From Thermodesulfobacterium sp. (GTDB lineage Bacteria; Desulfobacterota; Thermodesulfobacteria; Thermodesulfobacteriales; Thermodesulfobacteriaceae): a stretch of DNA of 63,200 nt. Below the pieces are notes generated by a model, which was given only the letters and a program-made list of their open reading frames with translations, did not search any database and was not told the DNA's origin. The first letter of the stretch is position 1. Each line of letters starts with the position of its first letter. The stretch is taken from the NCBI GenBank assembly GCA_017656385.1, contig JACDNX010000010.1, positions 1-63,200 of the forward strand, in the 5' to 3' direction. Below, piece after piece: positions 51,599 to 59,002 of this stretch. A program made the translations under genes and the position numbers.

Positions 51599-52348
51599 TT
51601 ATCTTTTTTCAAGCCTTATAAGAATAGATACGAAACTCATTAAGGATAAAGAGGCGGTTTCTGCCCTTAAGATATAGGGAGAAAGATTAAAGGAGAGAAA
51701 ATTTTTCTCTTTTAGCAATTTTTCTTCTTCTTCGCTGAATCCTCCCTCAGGACCTGATATTAAAACAATTTCTTCGGAATTAATTATTCCTTTTAGAAGA
51801 TTTTTAAGAGATACACCCCCTTCTGGTAGAGCTATAATCTTAAAAGAAGAAGGAAAAGAATCTTGAGCTAAGAATTCTTTTAAATTTACTGGAGGTTTTA
51901 TTTCAGGAAGATATAGTCTCCCTGATTGTTTTAAAGCGTTAATAGCCTTTCTTTTTAGACGCTCTTTTAATCTTGAAGAAGATTTTACAGCAGAATAATC
52001 ACTTTGAAAAGGAATAAACACACTTATTCCAAGTTCTGTTCCCTTTTCTACCAGAAACTCTGTTTTATCCCCCTTTAGGACAGGAATAAGAGCTACAATT
52101 TTTTTAGAAGGAAATTCTTCTTCCCTTAGAAGTTTCAGCAGTTTTACTTTAACCTTAAGAGATTTCCCTTTTTTTGCTATTTCTAAAATTTCTCCCTCAT
52201 ATTCTTTTCCCTTTCCATTAATAAGTTTTATTTTTTCTCCTGTTTTTTTTCTTAGAACTTTTATTAAGTGATGTGATTCTTCTTCAGAAAGAAAACCTGT
52301 TTCTTCTTCAAAAGCAAAAAAGAATCTATTTCCACCTTGAATATGCAT
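51599..52348 (-). CDS. rsmE: 16S rRNA (uracil-1498-N3)-methyltransferase RsmE
   Basis: About 249 residues. SPOUT-class methyltransferase: N-terminal PUA-like domain with EEESHHLIKVLRKKTGEKI, then ALIPVLKGDKTEFLVEKGTELGI, and the knot motifs LISGPEGGFSEEEEKLL and NLSPYILRAETASLSLMS. The frame opens at a TTG at 52363, but the ATG at 52348 is the more natural start; a TATAAT directly before it makes even that uncertain, and no Shine-Dalgarno is seen. It diverges from the RecB-like helicase gene. Confidence 0.9.
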   Translation of the reverse strand: MHIQGGNRFFFAFEEETGFLSEEESHHLIKVLRKKTGEKIKLINGKGKEYEGEILEIAKKGKSLKVKVKLLKLLREEEFPSKKIVALIPVLKGDKTEFLVEKGTELGISVFIPFQSDYSAVKSSSRLKERLKRKAINALKQSGRLYLPEIKPPVNLKEFLAQDSFPSSFKIIALPEGGVSLKNLLKGIINSEEIVLISGPEGGFSEEEEKLLKEKNFLSFNLSPYILRAETASLSLMSFVSILIRLEKR

Positions 52349-52353
52349 ATGAT

Positions 52354-52359
52354 TATAAT
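52354..52359 (+). promoter_or_regulatory. possible -10 box of the RecB-like helicase gene
   Basis: TATAAT within ATTATAAT, which also gives TATAAT on the minus strand (52357-52352) facing rsmE. The helicase ATG at 52373 is 13 bases downstream, so the leader would be about seven bases. No convincing -35 box. Confidence 0.35.
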
Positions 52360-52372
52360 ACAATTAGCTTTG

Positions 52373-54694
52373 ATGTCTGCCAATATAATAATATACAATG
52401 CAAGTGCAGGAAGTGGTAAAACATATCAACTTGCACTTAATTCTCTAATACTGCTTAATCAGCTTTCTCAAAAGGAGAATTTCAACTTCAAGAACTTTCT
52501 TGCAATTACCTTTACTAATAAAGCTTCCTTTGAGATGAAAGAAAGGATAATTTTATTTTTGAAAGAAATTATTAAACGAACAGAAAAGGGAAAGGTTTTG
52601 TCCGAAGAGACTGGTATTTCTCCTGAGAAGGCTGAATCTATTTTGGAAGAGATATTTTTAAAATATGATTACCTTCAGATAAAAACAATAGATAGTTTTC
52701 TTTTAAATCTCTATAGAGCCCTTTCTTATGAATTAGATATGCCTTCGGATTTTCAAATAAAAACTTATATAGAGGAAAGTCTCATAGAAAAGGCTTTAAA
52801 TAGACTTTTTGAAGAGGCAAAGCAAAAAGAAGAACTTTTAAGTTTTTTGGAAGGGTTTGTTGAGCAGCTTTTTGCAAGTGAAGAGAAGTTAAAAATTGAT
52901 ATGAAAAATAAACTGATAAGGTTTACAGAGAAGATTTTTCAAAATGTTACCTATAAAAAAGAACTTATAAGTGTTCTTGAAGCCTATAAAGAGAAAGAAA
53001 TAAAAGAGATTATCTCAGATTTTAGGAAGGATGTAAATCTAAAAAATTCTCAGGATTATTACCTGATTTTATATACCCTTTTAAAAAAACAGTTAGAGGA
53101 AATATTTAATAAAGAAAAAGTTCTGTTTATCGGTATTTGGAAAGAAACCTTATCTCAATTTCTTACCTCTTCTTCAGAATTTATTCCTTGGATTTATGTA
53201 AAACTTGGAAGTTTAGAGGGTATTATAATGGATGAGTTTCAAGACACTGATCGTGTTCAGTGGGAAGCAATTTTACCCATAGTTGAAGATTTACTTAGTA
53301 GAAACAAAATTTTTATTTGTGCCGGTGATCCCAAACAGTCTATTTTTCAATGGAGAGGTGGAGATCCTTTTATTTTGGAAGAACTAACTCAGAAATTTTC
53401 CTCCTATCCTATAAAAGTTGAGATTTTAGGTAAAAATTATAGAAGTGCTCCGGAGGTAGTTTGGTTTAATAATCTTTTTTTCTCTCAGCTAAGTAAAAAT
53501 ATGGAATTAAAAAAAGAACTTTTAGAGGATCTTATTTTTGGTAAAGAAAAATTTGAGGATAAAGAGAAGGTATTAAATACGGCTTTAAAAAACCTTAGCT
53601 GGAGCTTTGAAAATGTGCTTCAGGAAGCAGTTAATGATTTTAAAGGAGAGGTAAAATGCAAATTTTTAAAAGTTGAGAAAGGTTTGGATAGAAAATCGAG
53701 AAAAGAAAGAATAAAAGAACTTATAGAGAAAGAAATATTAAATATTTTGAAAGAGTTAAAAAGACAAGATGACTTAGATGATGTAGCTATTTTGGTAAGA
53801 AAAAATGAAGAAATTGCTAAATTATCTTCTTTTCTTCTTTCTGAAGGGTTTAAAGTTATTGGGAGTTCTTTTTTAAAGATTAAAGAATCTCCTCTTGTAA
53901 ACACACTAATTTCTCTACTTAAATTTGTTAATTACTCAGAAGATGAGATAGCTCTGGCTGGTTTTTTAAGTGGAGATTTTTTGGAAGAAACTTCTAATAT
54001 TTTAAAAAGATATTATGAAGATAAATTCAAAAGAAAGAATAACATAAATTTAATTGAATTTGTTAAGAAAGAATATCCCAATTTCTGGGAAAGTTATATA
54101 AATAATTTTTTTGAAGCAAGTAGTTATTTATCTCTTTATGAATTTTGTCAATATATAGTGAAGAAGCTCAAAATAGAGGAAAAAAAGAAGAAAGAGTTAG
54201 CATATCTTTATAAATTTTTAAGTGTGGTATTGGATTTTACTTTCAAAGGTGGAGATCTTGAAGAATTTTTAGAGTATTGGGAAAAATACTCAGAAGATGA
54301 ACTGGAAATGCCAAAAGATAGGTCAGCTATTAAAGTTCTTACTCTTCATTTAGCAAAAGGATTGGAATTTAATCATGTTATCTTACCTCTTATCTGGGAA
54401 GAAAAACCTTATACCTCAGATCTGGGTCTGATATTTTACAACGGAAAAATTTACAGAGGAAGAAAAAGGGATCTTCCCTATGAAGGTAAGATAGGGTGGT
54501 ATTTAGAAAAAGCTAAGAACAAACTGGAAATGTTTAATCTACTTTATGTAGGTTTTACAAGAGCAGTAAAAACTTTATACATTCTACTTCCTGATATAGA
54601 AGAAACTAAAAACGATTCAAGATTTGAGGCACCAAGAATTTTTAATAAAATTTACTCCTGTTTAAAGGCTGAAAACGAAAGCTTGCCTCTATAA
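52373..54694 (+). CDS. UvrD/RecB-like DNA helicase without nuclease domain
   Basis: About 773 residues of the SF1A family nearest RecB/AddA: Walker A YNASAGSGKTYQLAL, ITFTNKASFEMKERI, IIMDEFQDTDRVQW, CAGDPKQSIFQWRGGDP, LGKNYRSAPEVV, VLTLHLAKGLEFNHVILP and LLYVGFTRAVKTLYIL. The ASAGSGKT and FQWRGG spellings are RecB/AddA-like. The C-terminal PD-(D/E)XK nuclease of those proteins is missing: the frame stops soon after motif VI. It may work with a separate nuclease, or the gene may be shortened. I start it at the ATG at 52373; the frame opens at a TTG at 52337. Its last 53 bases overlap the convergent HAD gene. Confidence 0.85.
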   Translation: MSANIIIYNASAGSGKTYQLALNSLILLNQLSQKENFNFKNFLAITFTNKASFEMKERIILFLKEIIKRTEKGKVLSEETGISPEKAESILEEIFLKYDYLQIKTIDSFLLNLYRALSYELDMPSDFQIKTYIEESLIEKALNRLFEEAKQKEELLSFLEGFVEQLFASEEKLKIDMKNKLIRFTEKIFQNVTYKKELISVLEAYKEKEIKEIISDFRKDVNLKNSQDYYLILYTLLKKQLEEIFNKEKVLFIGIWKETLSQFLTSSSEFIPWIYVKLGSLEGIIMDEFQDTDRVQWEAILPIVEDLLSRNKIFICAGDPKQSIFQWRGGDPFILEELTQKFSSYPIKVEILGKNYRSAPEVVWFNNLFFSQLSKNMELKKELLEDLIFGKEKFEDKEKVLNTALKNLSWSFENVLQEAVNDFKGEVKCKFLKVEKGLDRKSRKERIKELIEKEILNILKELKRQDDLDDVAILVRKNEEIAKLSSFLLSEGFKVIGSSFLKIKESPLVNTLISLLKFVNYSEDEIALAGFLSGDFLEETSNILKRYYEDKFKRKNNINLIEFVKKEYPNFWESYINNFFEASSYLSLYEFCQYIVKKLKIEEKKKKELAYLYKFLSVVLDFTFKGGDLEEFLEYWEKYSEDELEMPKDRSAIKVLTLHLAKGLEFNHVILPLIWEEKPYTSDLGLIFYNGKIYRGRKRDLPYEGKIGWYLEKAKNKLEMFNLLYVGFTRAVKTLYILLPDIEETKNDSRFEAPRIFNKIYSCLKAENESLPL

Positions 54695-55295
54695 ACTTTT
54701 TAAGTTCTTTATAATTTCTAACATAAAAATCTGCTGGTAAATCAGTATTTTTAAAAGAGACCATTTTAACCTTACATTTTTCGCAAAGATCTCTATCAAC
54801 CTTTGAGTCACCTATGTAAAGAGTAACTTCTGGAGTAACTTTAAAATAATTTAAAATAGTAAGTAATGCAGAGGGATTATTTTTAGGAATTTGAGAAGCT
54901 GTCATTACAAAATCAAAATAGTCTTTTAATTTAAAATATTCTAAAAGAGGATAGGTTGAAGTAGTTCTATTGGTGCAAATAGCTAAGTAAAAATAATTTT
55001 TTGCCCACCTTAGAAACTCTATAAGTCCTTCTTCAGGTTTTAAATACTTAAAAAAAAGGTTATAAGGAGTCTCTTTTTGAATCTTTTTTGCCTGTTCTAA
55101 CTTTTCGGGATAATTTCTTAAGATATATTCAATACATTCGTTTACTGAATGCATATGAATAAATTCCACTTCTTCTGGAGTTAGAGGATGTCTTCCAACT
55201 TTTTCTAATATATAATTATAAAATTTGATGTTAGCTAATTTTGAGTCAAAAAGAACACCGTCACAATCAAAAACAAGAAGCCTCAAGCTTTTCAT
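54642..55295 (-). CDS. HAD-family phosphatase (phosphoglycolate phosphatase-like)
   Basis: 217 residues. Motif I LLVFDCDGVLFDS with the nucleophile Asp, cap domain from about 20 to 85, motif II CTNRTTSTY, and motif IV YIGDSKVDRDLCEKCKVK. Motif III reads IPKNNPSALL where KPxP is usual. Substrate unknown; a phosphoglycolate phosphatase or related small phosphatase is likely. It overlaps the upstream polyprenyl synthase by four bases and the convergent helicase by 53. Confidence 0.85.
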   Translation of the reverse strand: MKSLRLLVFDCDGVLFDSKLANIKFYNYILEKVGRHPLTPEEVEFIHMHSVNECIEYILRNYPEKLEQAKKIQKETPYNLFFKYLKPEEGLIEFLRWAKNYFYLAICTNRTTSTYPLLEYFKLKDYFDFVMTASQIPKNNPSALLTILNYFKVTPEVTLYIGDSKVDRDLCEKCKVKMVSFKNTDLPADFYVRNYKELKKFIEASFRFQPLNRSKFY

Positions 55296-56278
55296 TTTTT
55301 CCTTTCTAAAAGATAATCACTGATAAAAAGAAGTAAATTTTTATAAAGGTTATTAGGTAGCTCTTTTAAACACTTTTTAGCCAAGGTTATATAATGTTGA
55401 GCCTTTTCTTTACTTTTTACAAATCCTTTATTTTTTTCAATAATTTTTTTCGCAGTTTCAAAATCTTCCTGTGTAGGATTTGGGGCTTTAAGTAAAGAGA
55501 GAAGTTTATTTTTTTCTTCTTTTTCTGCTGATTTTAAGGCATAAATAACTGGTAGGGTAACCTTTCCTTCCTTAAAATCTTTTCCTAAATCTTTTCCTGT
55601 TTCTTCACTTAGATAATCAAGAAGATCATCAACTATTTGAAAGGCAAGTCCTAAGTATTTGCCAAAATTTTTAAGTAACAAACATTCATTAGGCTTAGCT
55701 CTTCCTAAAATAGCTCCAACTTCACAACAAGCTGAAATTAAAACAGCAGTTTTTCTGAAAATAACTTCTTCATATTCAGATTCTGTAAGATTGTGATTAT
55801 CGATATTAAGAAGTTGCAGAACTTCTCCTTCACTCATAAGGAGAGTAGTTTGAGTAATTACATTCATCACTTTTGGGTTTTCCAATAAACTTGCAATTCT
55901 TAAAGCCTTAGCATATAAATAATCTCCTACCAGAATGGTTGCCTGATTTCCCCATAAATTTCTTGCAGCTCTTCTTCCTCTTCTAAACTGAGCATCATCA
56001 ACTACATCATCATGAAGAAGAGTTGCTGCATGAAGATATTCAAAAAGTATTGAGGTTCTGTAAAGAGACTCTAAAGATTCTTTGTTTATAGTGTTATTTA
56101 AAAATAGCTTAGCTGAAAGAATCATTAATAAAGGTCTTATTCTTTTTCCACCAGAAAAAATGATATACTCGCTTACTTGATTTATAAAAGAGTGTTGAGA
56201 ATCTAAGTAAACTTTTAAGGTATTTTCTATAATATTAAGTTCAGATTTTATAATTTCTAAAGGATTTAAATTTTTCAT
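55292..56278 (-). CDS. polyprenyl diphosphate synthase (trans-type)
   Basis: About 328 residues. First aspartate-rich motif in LLHDDVVDDAQFRRGRRAAR, second in FQIVDDLLDYL, with GGKRIRPLLMILSA and GKDFKEGKVTLPVIYAL. It builds the long isoprenoid chain for menaquinone or lipid carriers; the small residues before the first motif (EYLHAATLLHDD) suit a long-chain product. The frame opens at 56305, but that codon overlaps a TATAAT; the ATG at 56278 has AAAAGGA before it, so I use it. A UbiA-like prenyltransferase at 20.9 kb could use the product. Confidence 0.9.
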   Translation of the reverse strand: MKNLNPLEIIKSELNIIENTLKVYLDSQHSFINQVSEYIIFSGGKRIRPLLMILSAKLFLNNTINKESLESLYRTSILFEYLHAATLLHDDVVDDAQFRRGRRAARNLWGNQATILVGDYLYAKALRIASLLENPKVMNVITQTTLLMSEGEVLQLLNIDNHNLTESEYEEVIFRKTAVLISACCEVGAILGRAKPNECLLLKNFGKYLGLAFQIVDDLLDYLSEETGKDLGKDFKEGKVTLPVIYALKSAEKEEKNKLLSLLKAPNPTQEDFETAKKIIEKNKGFVKSKEKAQHYITLAKKCLKELPNNLYKNLLLFISDYLLERKK

Positions 56279-56449
56279 CAAAATATCCTTTTGCTTTTTC
56301 TTCATTATAGTGTAAAATTTAGTTTTGAAAAGACTAAGAAATAAAAGGAAAAAGCGAAAATTTTTTCAAAAAAAATAAGAAAAATTTTTGTAAATAAATT
56401 TTAATATCAATTTTCAGATATAATTCTTTATAACATCCAAAAATTAAGT

Positions 56450-56477
56450 TTGACTTTGAGATATTAATTTTTAATAT
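56450..56477 (+). promoter_or_regulatory. promoter of sat
   Basis: TTGACT (56450-56455), a 16-base spacer and TAATAT (56472-56477). Transcription would begin near 56484, about 48 bases before the start codon, leaving room for the AAAAGGAGG ribosome site. The 8-bp inverted repeat 56460-56478 overlaps spacer and -10. Confidence 0.6.
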
Positions 56478-56478
56478 C
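56460..56478. repeat. 8-bp inverted repeat in the sat promoter (possible operator)
   Basis: GATATTAA, three T, TTAATATC: a perfect 8-bp palindrome placed over the spacer and -10 box of the sat promoter, the classic position for a repressor. A second, weaker repeat CTAAAT/ATTTAG (56480-56497) follows in the leader. Neither occurs before aprB or qmoA. It is not a clean match to the Rex or HcpR sites I know from sulfate reducers. Confidence 0.5.
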
Positions 56479-56531
56479 ACTAAATGTGAAAATTTAGTCT
56501 GATTAAAAATTAAATTAAAAGGAGGTTTCCT

Positions 56532-57908
56532 ATGTCTGAGTTGTATTTTAATAGACCTATGCCTCATGGCGGGAAGTTAGTAGAAAGAGTTATTAAGGAT
56601 AGGAAAGTTGCTAAGAAGTATTTAAAAGCCTGCACAAAGTATTGTAAATTTTATGACATCAAGCCTACTCTTCACTACAAAAGAGGAGTTCCTGTAAGAA
56701 ATGTTTATCGTGAGATCATGTCTGTATGTTATGGATTTTTTAGCCCTGTAGAAGGTTCTATGACTTCTGCAGAATTAGAATCTGTTCTTTCTAAAAGAAG
56801 GCTGTTAAGTGGATGGGTATTTCCTTATCCTATTTTATTTGATATTTCTAAAGAGGATTTTCAACAGCTTGGAGTTTCTGAAGGAGATAGACTTATTCTT
56901 AGGCTTAAAGGAAAGCCCTTTGCTATGTTAGATATAGAAGAAATTTATGAAATTGATCCTGAGGAATTAGCTAATAGAACTTTTGGATCTCCGGAAACTA
57001 ATCCTGAAGTAGTAAGAGAAAAGTTTGATGATAAACATCCTGGTTGGGTTATTTATAGAAGTTATCAGCCTATTATTTTAGCTGGTAAATATACCATTAT
57101 TAATGAACCTGTATTTAAGCCACCATTTGATAGATTTTGGATCCCTCCAAGAAAGTGTAGAGAAATTTTTGAGGAAAAAGGTTGGAGAACAGTTATTGCT
57201 CACCAGACCAGAAATGTTCCTCATGTTGGACACGAAATGCTTATGAAAGCTGCAGCTTTTACTGGTGATGTAGAGCCTTGTCACGGAATTTTAGTAAATG
57301 CTATTATTGGTGTTAAAAGAAGAGGAGATTATCCTGATGAGGCGATTTTAGAAGCTCATGAGATGGTAAATAAAGCTGGATATATTAAACCTACCCGTCA
57401 TTTAGTTAGCTTTACTCTTTGGGATATGAGATATGGTAATCCTTTAGAAAGTATCCTTCATGGAATTATCAGACAGAATATGGGTTGCACTCATCATATG
57501 TTTGGTCGTGACCATGCTGCAGTAGGTGAATACTATGACAAATTTGCCACACAAATTCTTTGGTTAAAAGGTATTCCAAGTTATGGTTTTGACAAACCTA
57601 TTAATGAAGTAGAAGGAGGATTGCAGATTAGACCACAAAATATGAGGGAATTTTGGTATTGTCCACATTGTAAAGAAATGGCTTATAGTGAAAGTTGTGG
57701 CCATGATAAAGAAAAGCAAAAGCTTAGTGGTAGCTTAATTAGAGGGTTGGTAGCTGAGGGAGTTCAGCCTCCAGCAATTATTATGAGACCCGAAATATTT
57801 AAAGTGATTGTAAAATGGTGGAGGAAGTTTAATTATCCATTTGTTAATGAAAAGTATGTTCTTTATAAGGAAGAACAATTAGAAGTAGATCTTCCTGATT
57901 TAGATTAA
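56532..57908 (+). CDS. sat: sulfate adenylyltransferase (dissimilatory ATP sulfurylase)
   Basis: 458 residues. Makes adenosine-5'-phosphosulfate (APS) and diphosphate from sulfate and ATP, the activation step of sulfate respiration. Active-site motifs: QTRNVPHVGHEMLMKAA (the HxxH nucleotidyl transfer motif) near residue 225 and GRDHAAVG near 330. It is the homo-oligomeric Sat type, without an APS kinase domain. The C-terminal part has a CPHC...C cysteine cluster (YCPHCKEMAYSESCGHD) that may hold zinc, as in other dissimilatory enzymes. First gene of the sulfate-activation block; a promoter with a palindrome lies upstream. Confidence 0.97.
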   Translation: MSELYFNRPMPHGGKLVERVIKDRKVAKKYLKACTKYCKFYDIKPTLHYKRGVPVRNVYREIMSVCYGFFSPVEGSMTSAELESVLSKRRLLSGWVFPYPILFDISKEDFQQLGVSEGDRLILRLKGKPFAMLDIEEIYEIDPEELANRTFGSPETNPEVVREKFDDKHPGWVIYRSYQPIILAGKYTIINEPVFKPPFDRFWIPPRKCREIFEEKGWRTVIAHQTRNVPHVGHEMLMKAAAFTGDVEPCHGILVNAIIGVKRRGDYPDEAILEAHEMVNKAGYIKPTRHLVSFTLWDMRYGNPLESILHGIIRQNMGCTHHMFGRDHAAVGEYYDKFATQILWLKGIPSYGFDKPINEVEGGLQIRPQNMREFWYCPHCKEMAYSESCGHDKEKQKLSGSLIRGLVAEGVQPPAIIMRPEIFKVIVKWWRKFNYPFVNEKYVLYKEEQLEVDLPDLD

Positions 57909-57940
57909 AATAAATTTTTAAAAATATAGGAGGTGATAAC

Positions 57941-58309
57941 ATGGAATACATACTTGAAGTATTTTTAGATGAAAATAGATTAAATAAAATAAAGGGAACT
58001 TCAGTTGAGTCTCAAATTGAGGCTGTATTTGGTGGAGAATTGAAGGTTTTAAGAGTAAAAATTGGAGAGGAATTGAAGGATCAAATTTTAAAAGCTTTTG
58101 AAACTGCTCGTATTGATTCACGTGCCTGTATTACAGATACTCCTGTAGCTTTTAAAAGAGCTTTATTTGAAGAAATTGCCAATCAAAAAAGCTTGGGAGA
58201 AGAAGTAGTAAAAGGAGTCCTTAATAGGATTGATCAGATTAAAGAAGCAGCTGCTAAGGAAGCAGAATTTTTACCTGCGCCTGATATTGATATATCTGAT
58301 ATAGAATAA
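57941..58309 (+). CDS. small protein of unknown function in the sulfate-activation cluster
   Basis: 122 residues, not assigned to a family by me. It has no signal peptide or membrane helix. An alpha/beta first part (MEYILEVFLDENRLNKIKGT, FGGELKVLRVKIGEELKDQI) is followed by helices and an acidic tail (FLPAPDIDISDIE). One cysteine is present (SRACITD). Strong AGGAGGTGA ribosome site, 32 bases after sat, so it is co-transcribed with it. From memory, Archaeoglobus fulgidus also has a small ORF between sat and aprBA; whether it is homologous needs a comparison. A role in Sat or AprBA assembly or regulation is inference. Confidence 0.7.
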   Translation: MEYILEVFLDENRLNKIKGTSVESQIEAVFGGELKVLRVKIGEELKDQILKAFETARIDSRACITDTPVAFKRALFEEIANQKSLGEEVVKGVLNRIDQIKEAAAKEAEFLPAPDIDISDIE

Positions 58310-58384
58310 TTTTAAAAAAACAAAAAAATAGAAAAAAATAATTGCTAAAGGAGGTTATTTGAAAATAAAAGCATAAAAAAAGAC

Positions 58385-58412
58385 TTGACTTAAAGAAATG
58401 AAAAAATATAAT
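58385..58412 (+). promoter_or_regulatory. strong promoter of aprBA
   Basis: TTGACT (58385-58390), a 16-base spacer and a perfect TATAAT (58407-58412). The best promoter in the window, so aprBA should be made at higher levels than sat. The leader is about 50 bases and contains AAAAGGAGG. Confidence 0.7.
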
Positions 58413-58469
58413 GTAATTTGCGTAGGAATGTGAAATTTTAAACAAAAAAACCATAAAAGGAGGTTGGCT

Positions 58470-58970
58470 ATGCCAAGTTATGTAAATCCTGAAAAGTGTG
58501 ATGGTTGTAAAGGTGGTGATAAGACAGTATGTATGTACATTTGCCCTAACGATCTTATGATTCTTGATCCTGAAGCTATGAAGGCTTACAATCAGGAGCC
58601 TGACCAGTGTTGGGAGTGTTATAGCTGTGTTAAGAGCTGTCCACAGGGAGCAATTTCTATAAGACACTATGCAGATTTTGCTCCTCTTAATGGGACCTGT
58701 CAGCCTATGCGTGGAACAACTGATATTATGTGGACTATTAAGTTCAGAAATGGTGTAGTTGTAAGATTTAAGTATCCTACAAGGACTACTCCTGAAGGTT
58801 CTGCTGATCCTTCAGTAGGAAAACCTGATCCAGATCCTGGTTTAATTGGAAACAATCAACTTTTTACTGAAGCTGCTGATGGAAAAGAGCCTGCAAAACC
58901 AGAGTCTGTATTAAACAAGAAGTTTGAGGTTGGTGCTCTTGGTAAAACTTTGAAAATTAAGACAGCTTAA
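58470..58970 (+). CDS. aprB: adenylylsulfate reductase, beta subunit
   Basis: 166 residues. Electron-carrying subunit with two 4Fe-4S clusters: the cysteines in CDGCKGGDKTVCMYICP and CWECYSCVKSCPQ supply eight ligands. The rest, including MWTIKFRNGVVVRFKYPTRT and the C-terminal tail that wraps AprA, is family-typical. The frame opens at a TTG at 58464, but the ATG at 58470 lies six bases after GGAGG and gives the known start MPSYVNPEKC. Works with AprA in the cytoplasm to reduce APS. Confidence 0.97.
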   Translation: MPSYVNPEKCDGCKGGDKTVCMYICPNDLMILDPEAMKAYNQEPDQCWECYSCVKSCPQGAISIRHYADFAPLNGTCQPMRGTTDIMWTIKFRNGVVVRFKYPTRTTPEGSADPSVGKPDPDPGLIGNNQLFTEAADGKEPAKPESVLNKKFEVGALGKTLKIKTA

Positions 58971-59002
58971 AAAATTTTAAAATTTTAAAAGGAGGTGACA
59001 CT

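Noticed and set aside
58347-58376. AAAGGAGG followed by a TTG and a five-codon ORF between the small sulfate gene and aprB
   Set aside because: It resembles the aprB ribosome-site region and may be a duplicated leader fragment, but it is far too short to call a gene and lies upstream of the strong aprB promoter.
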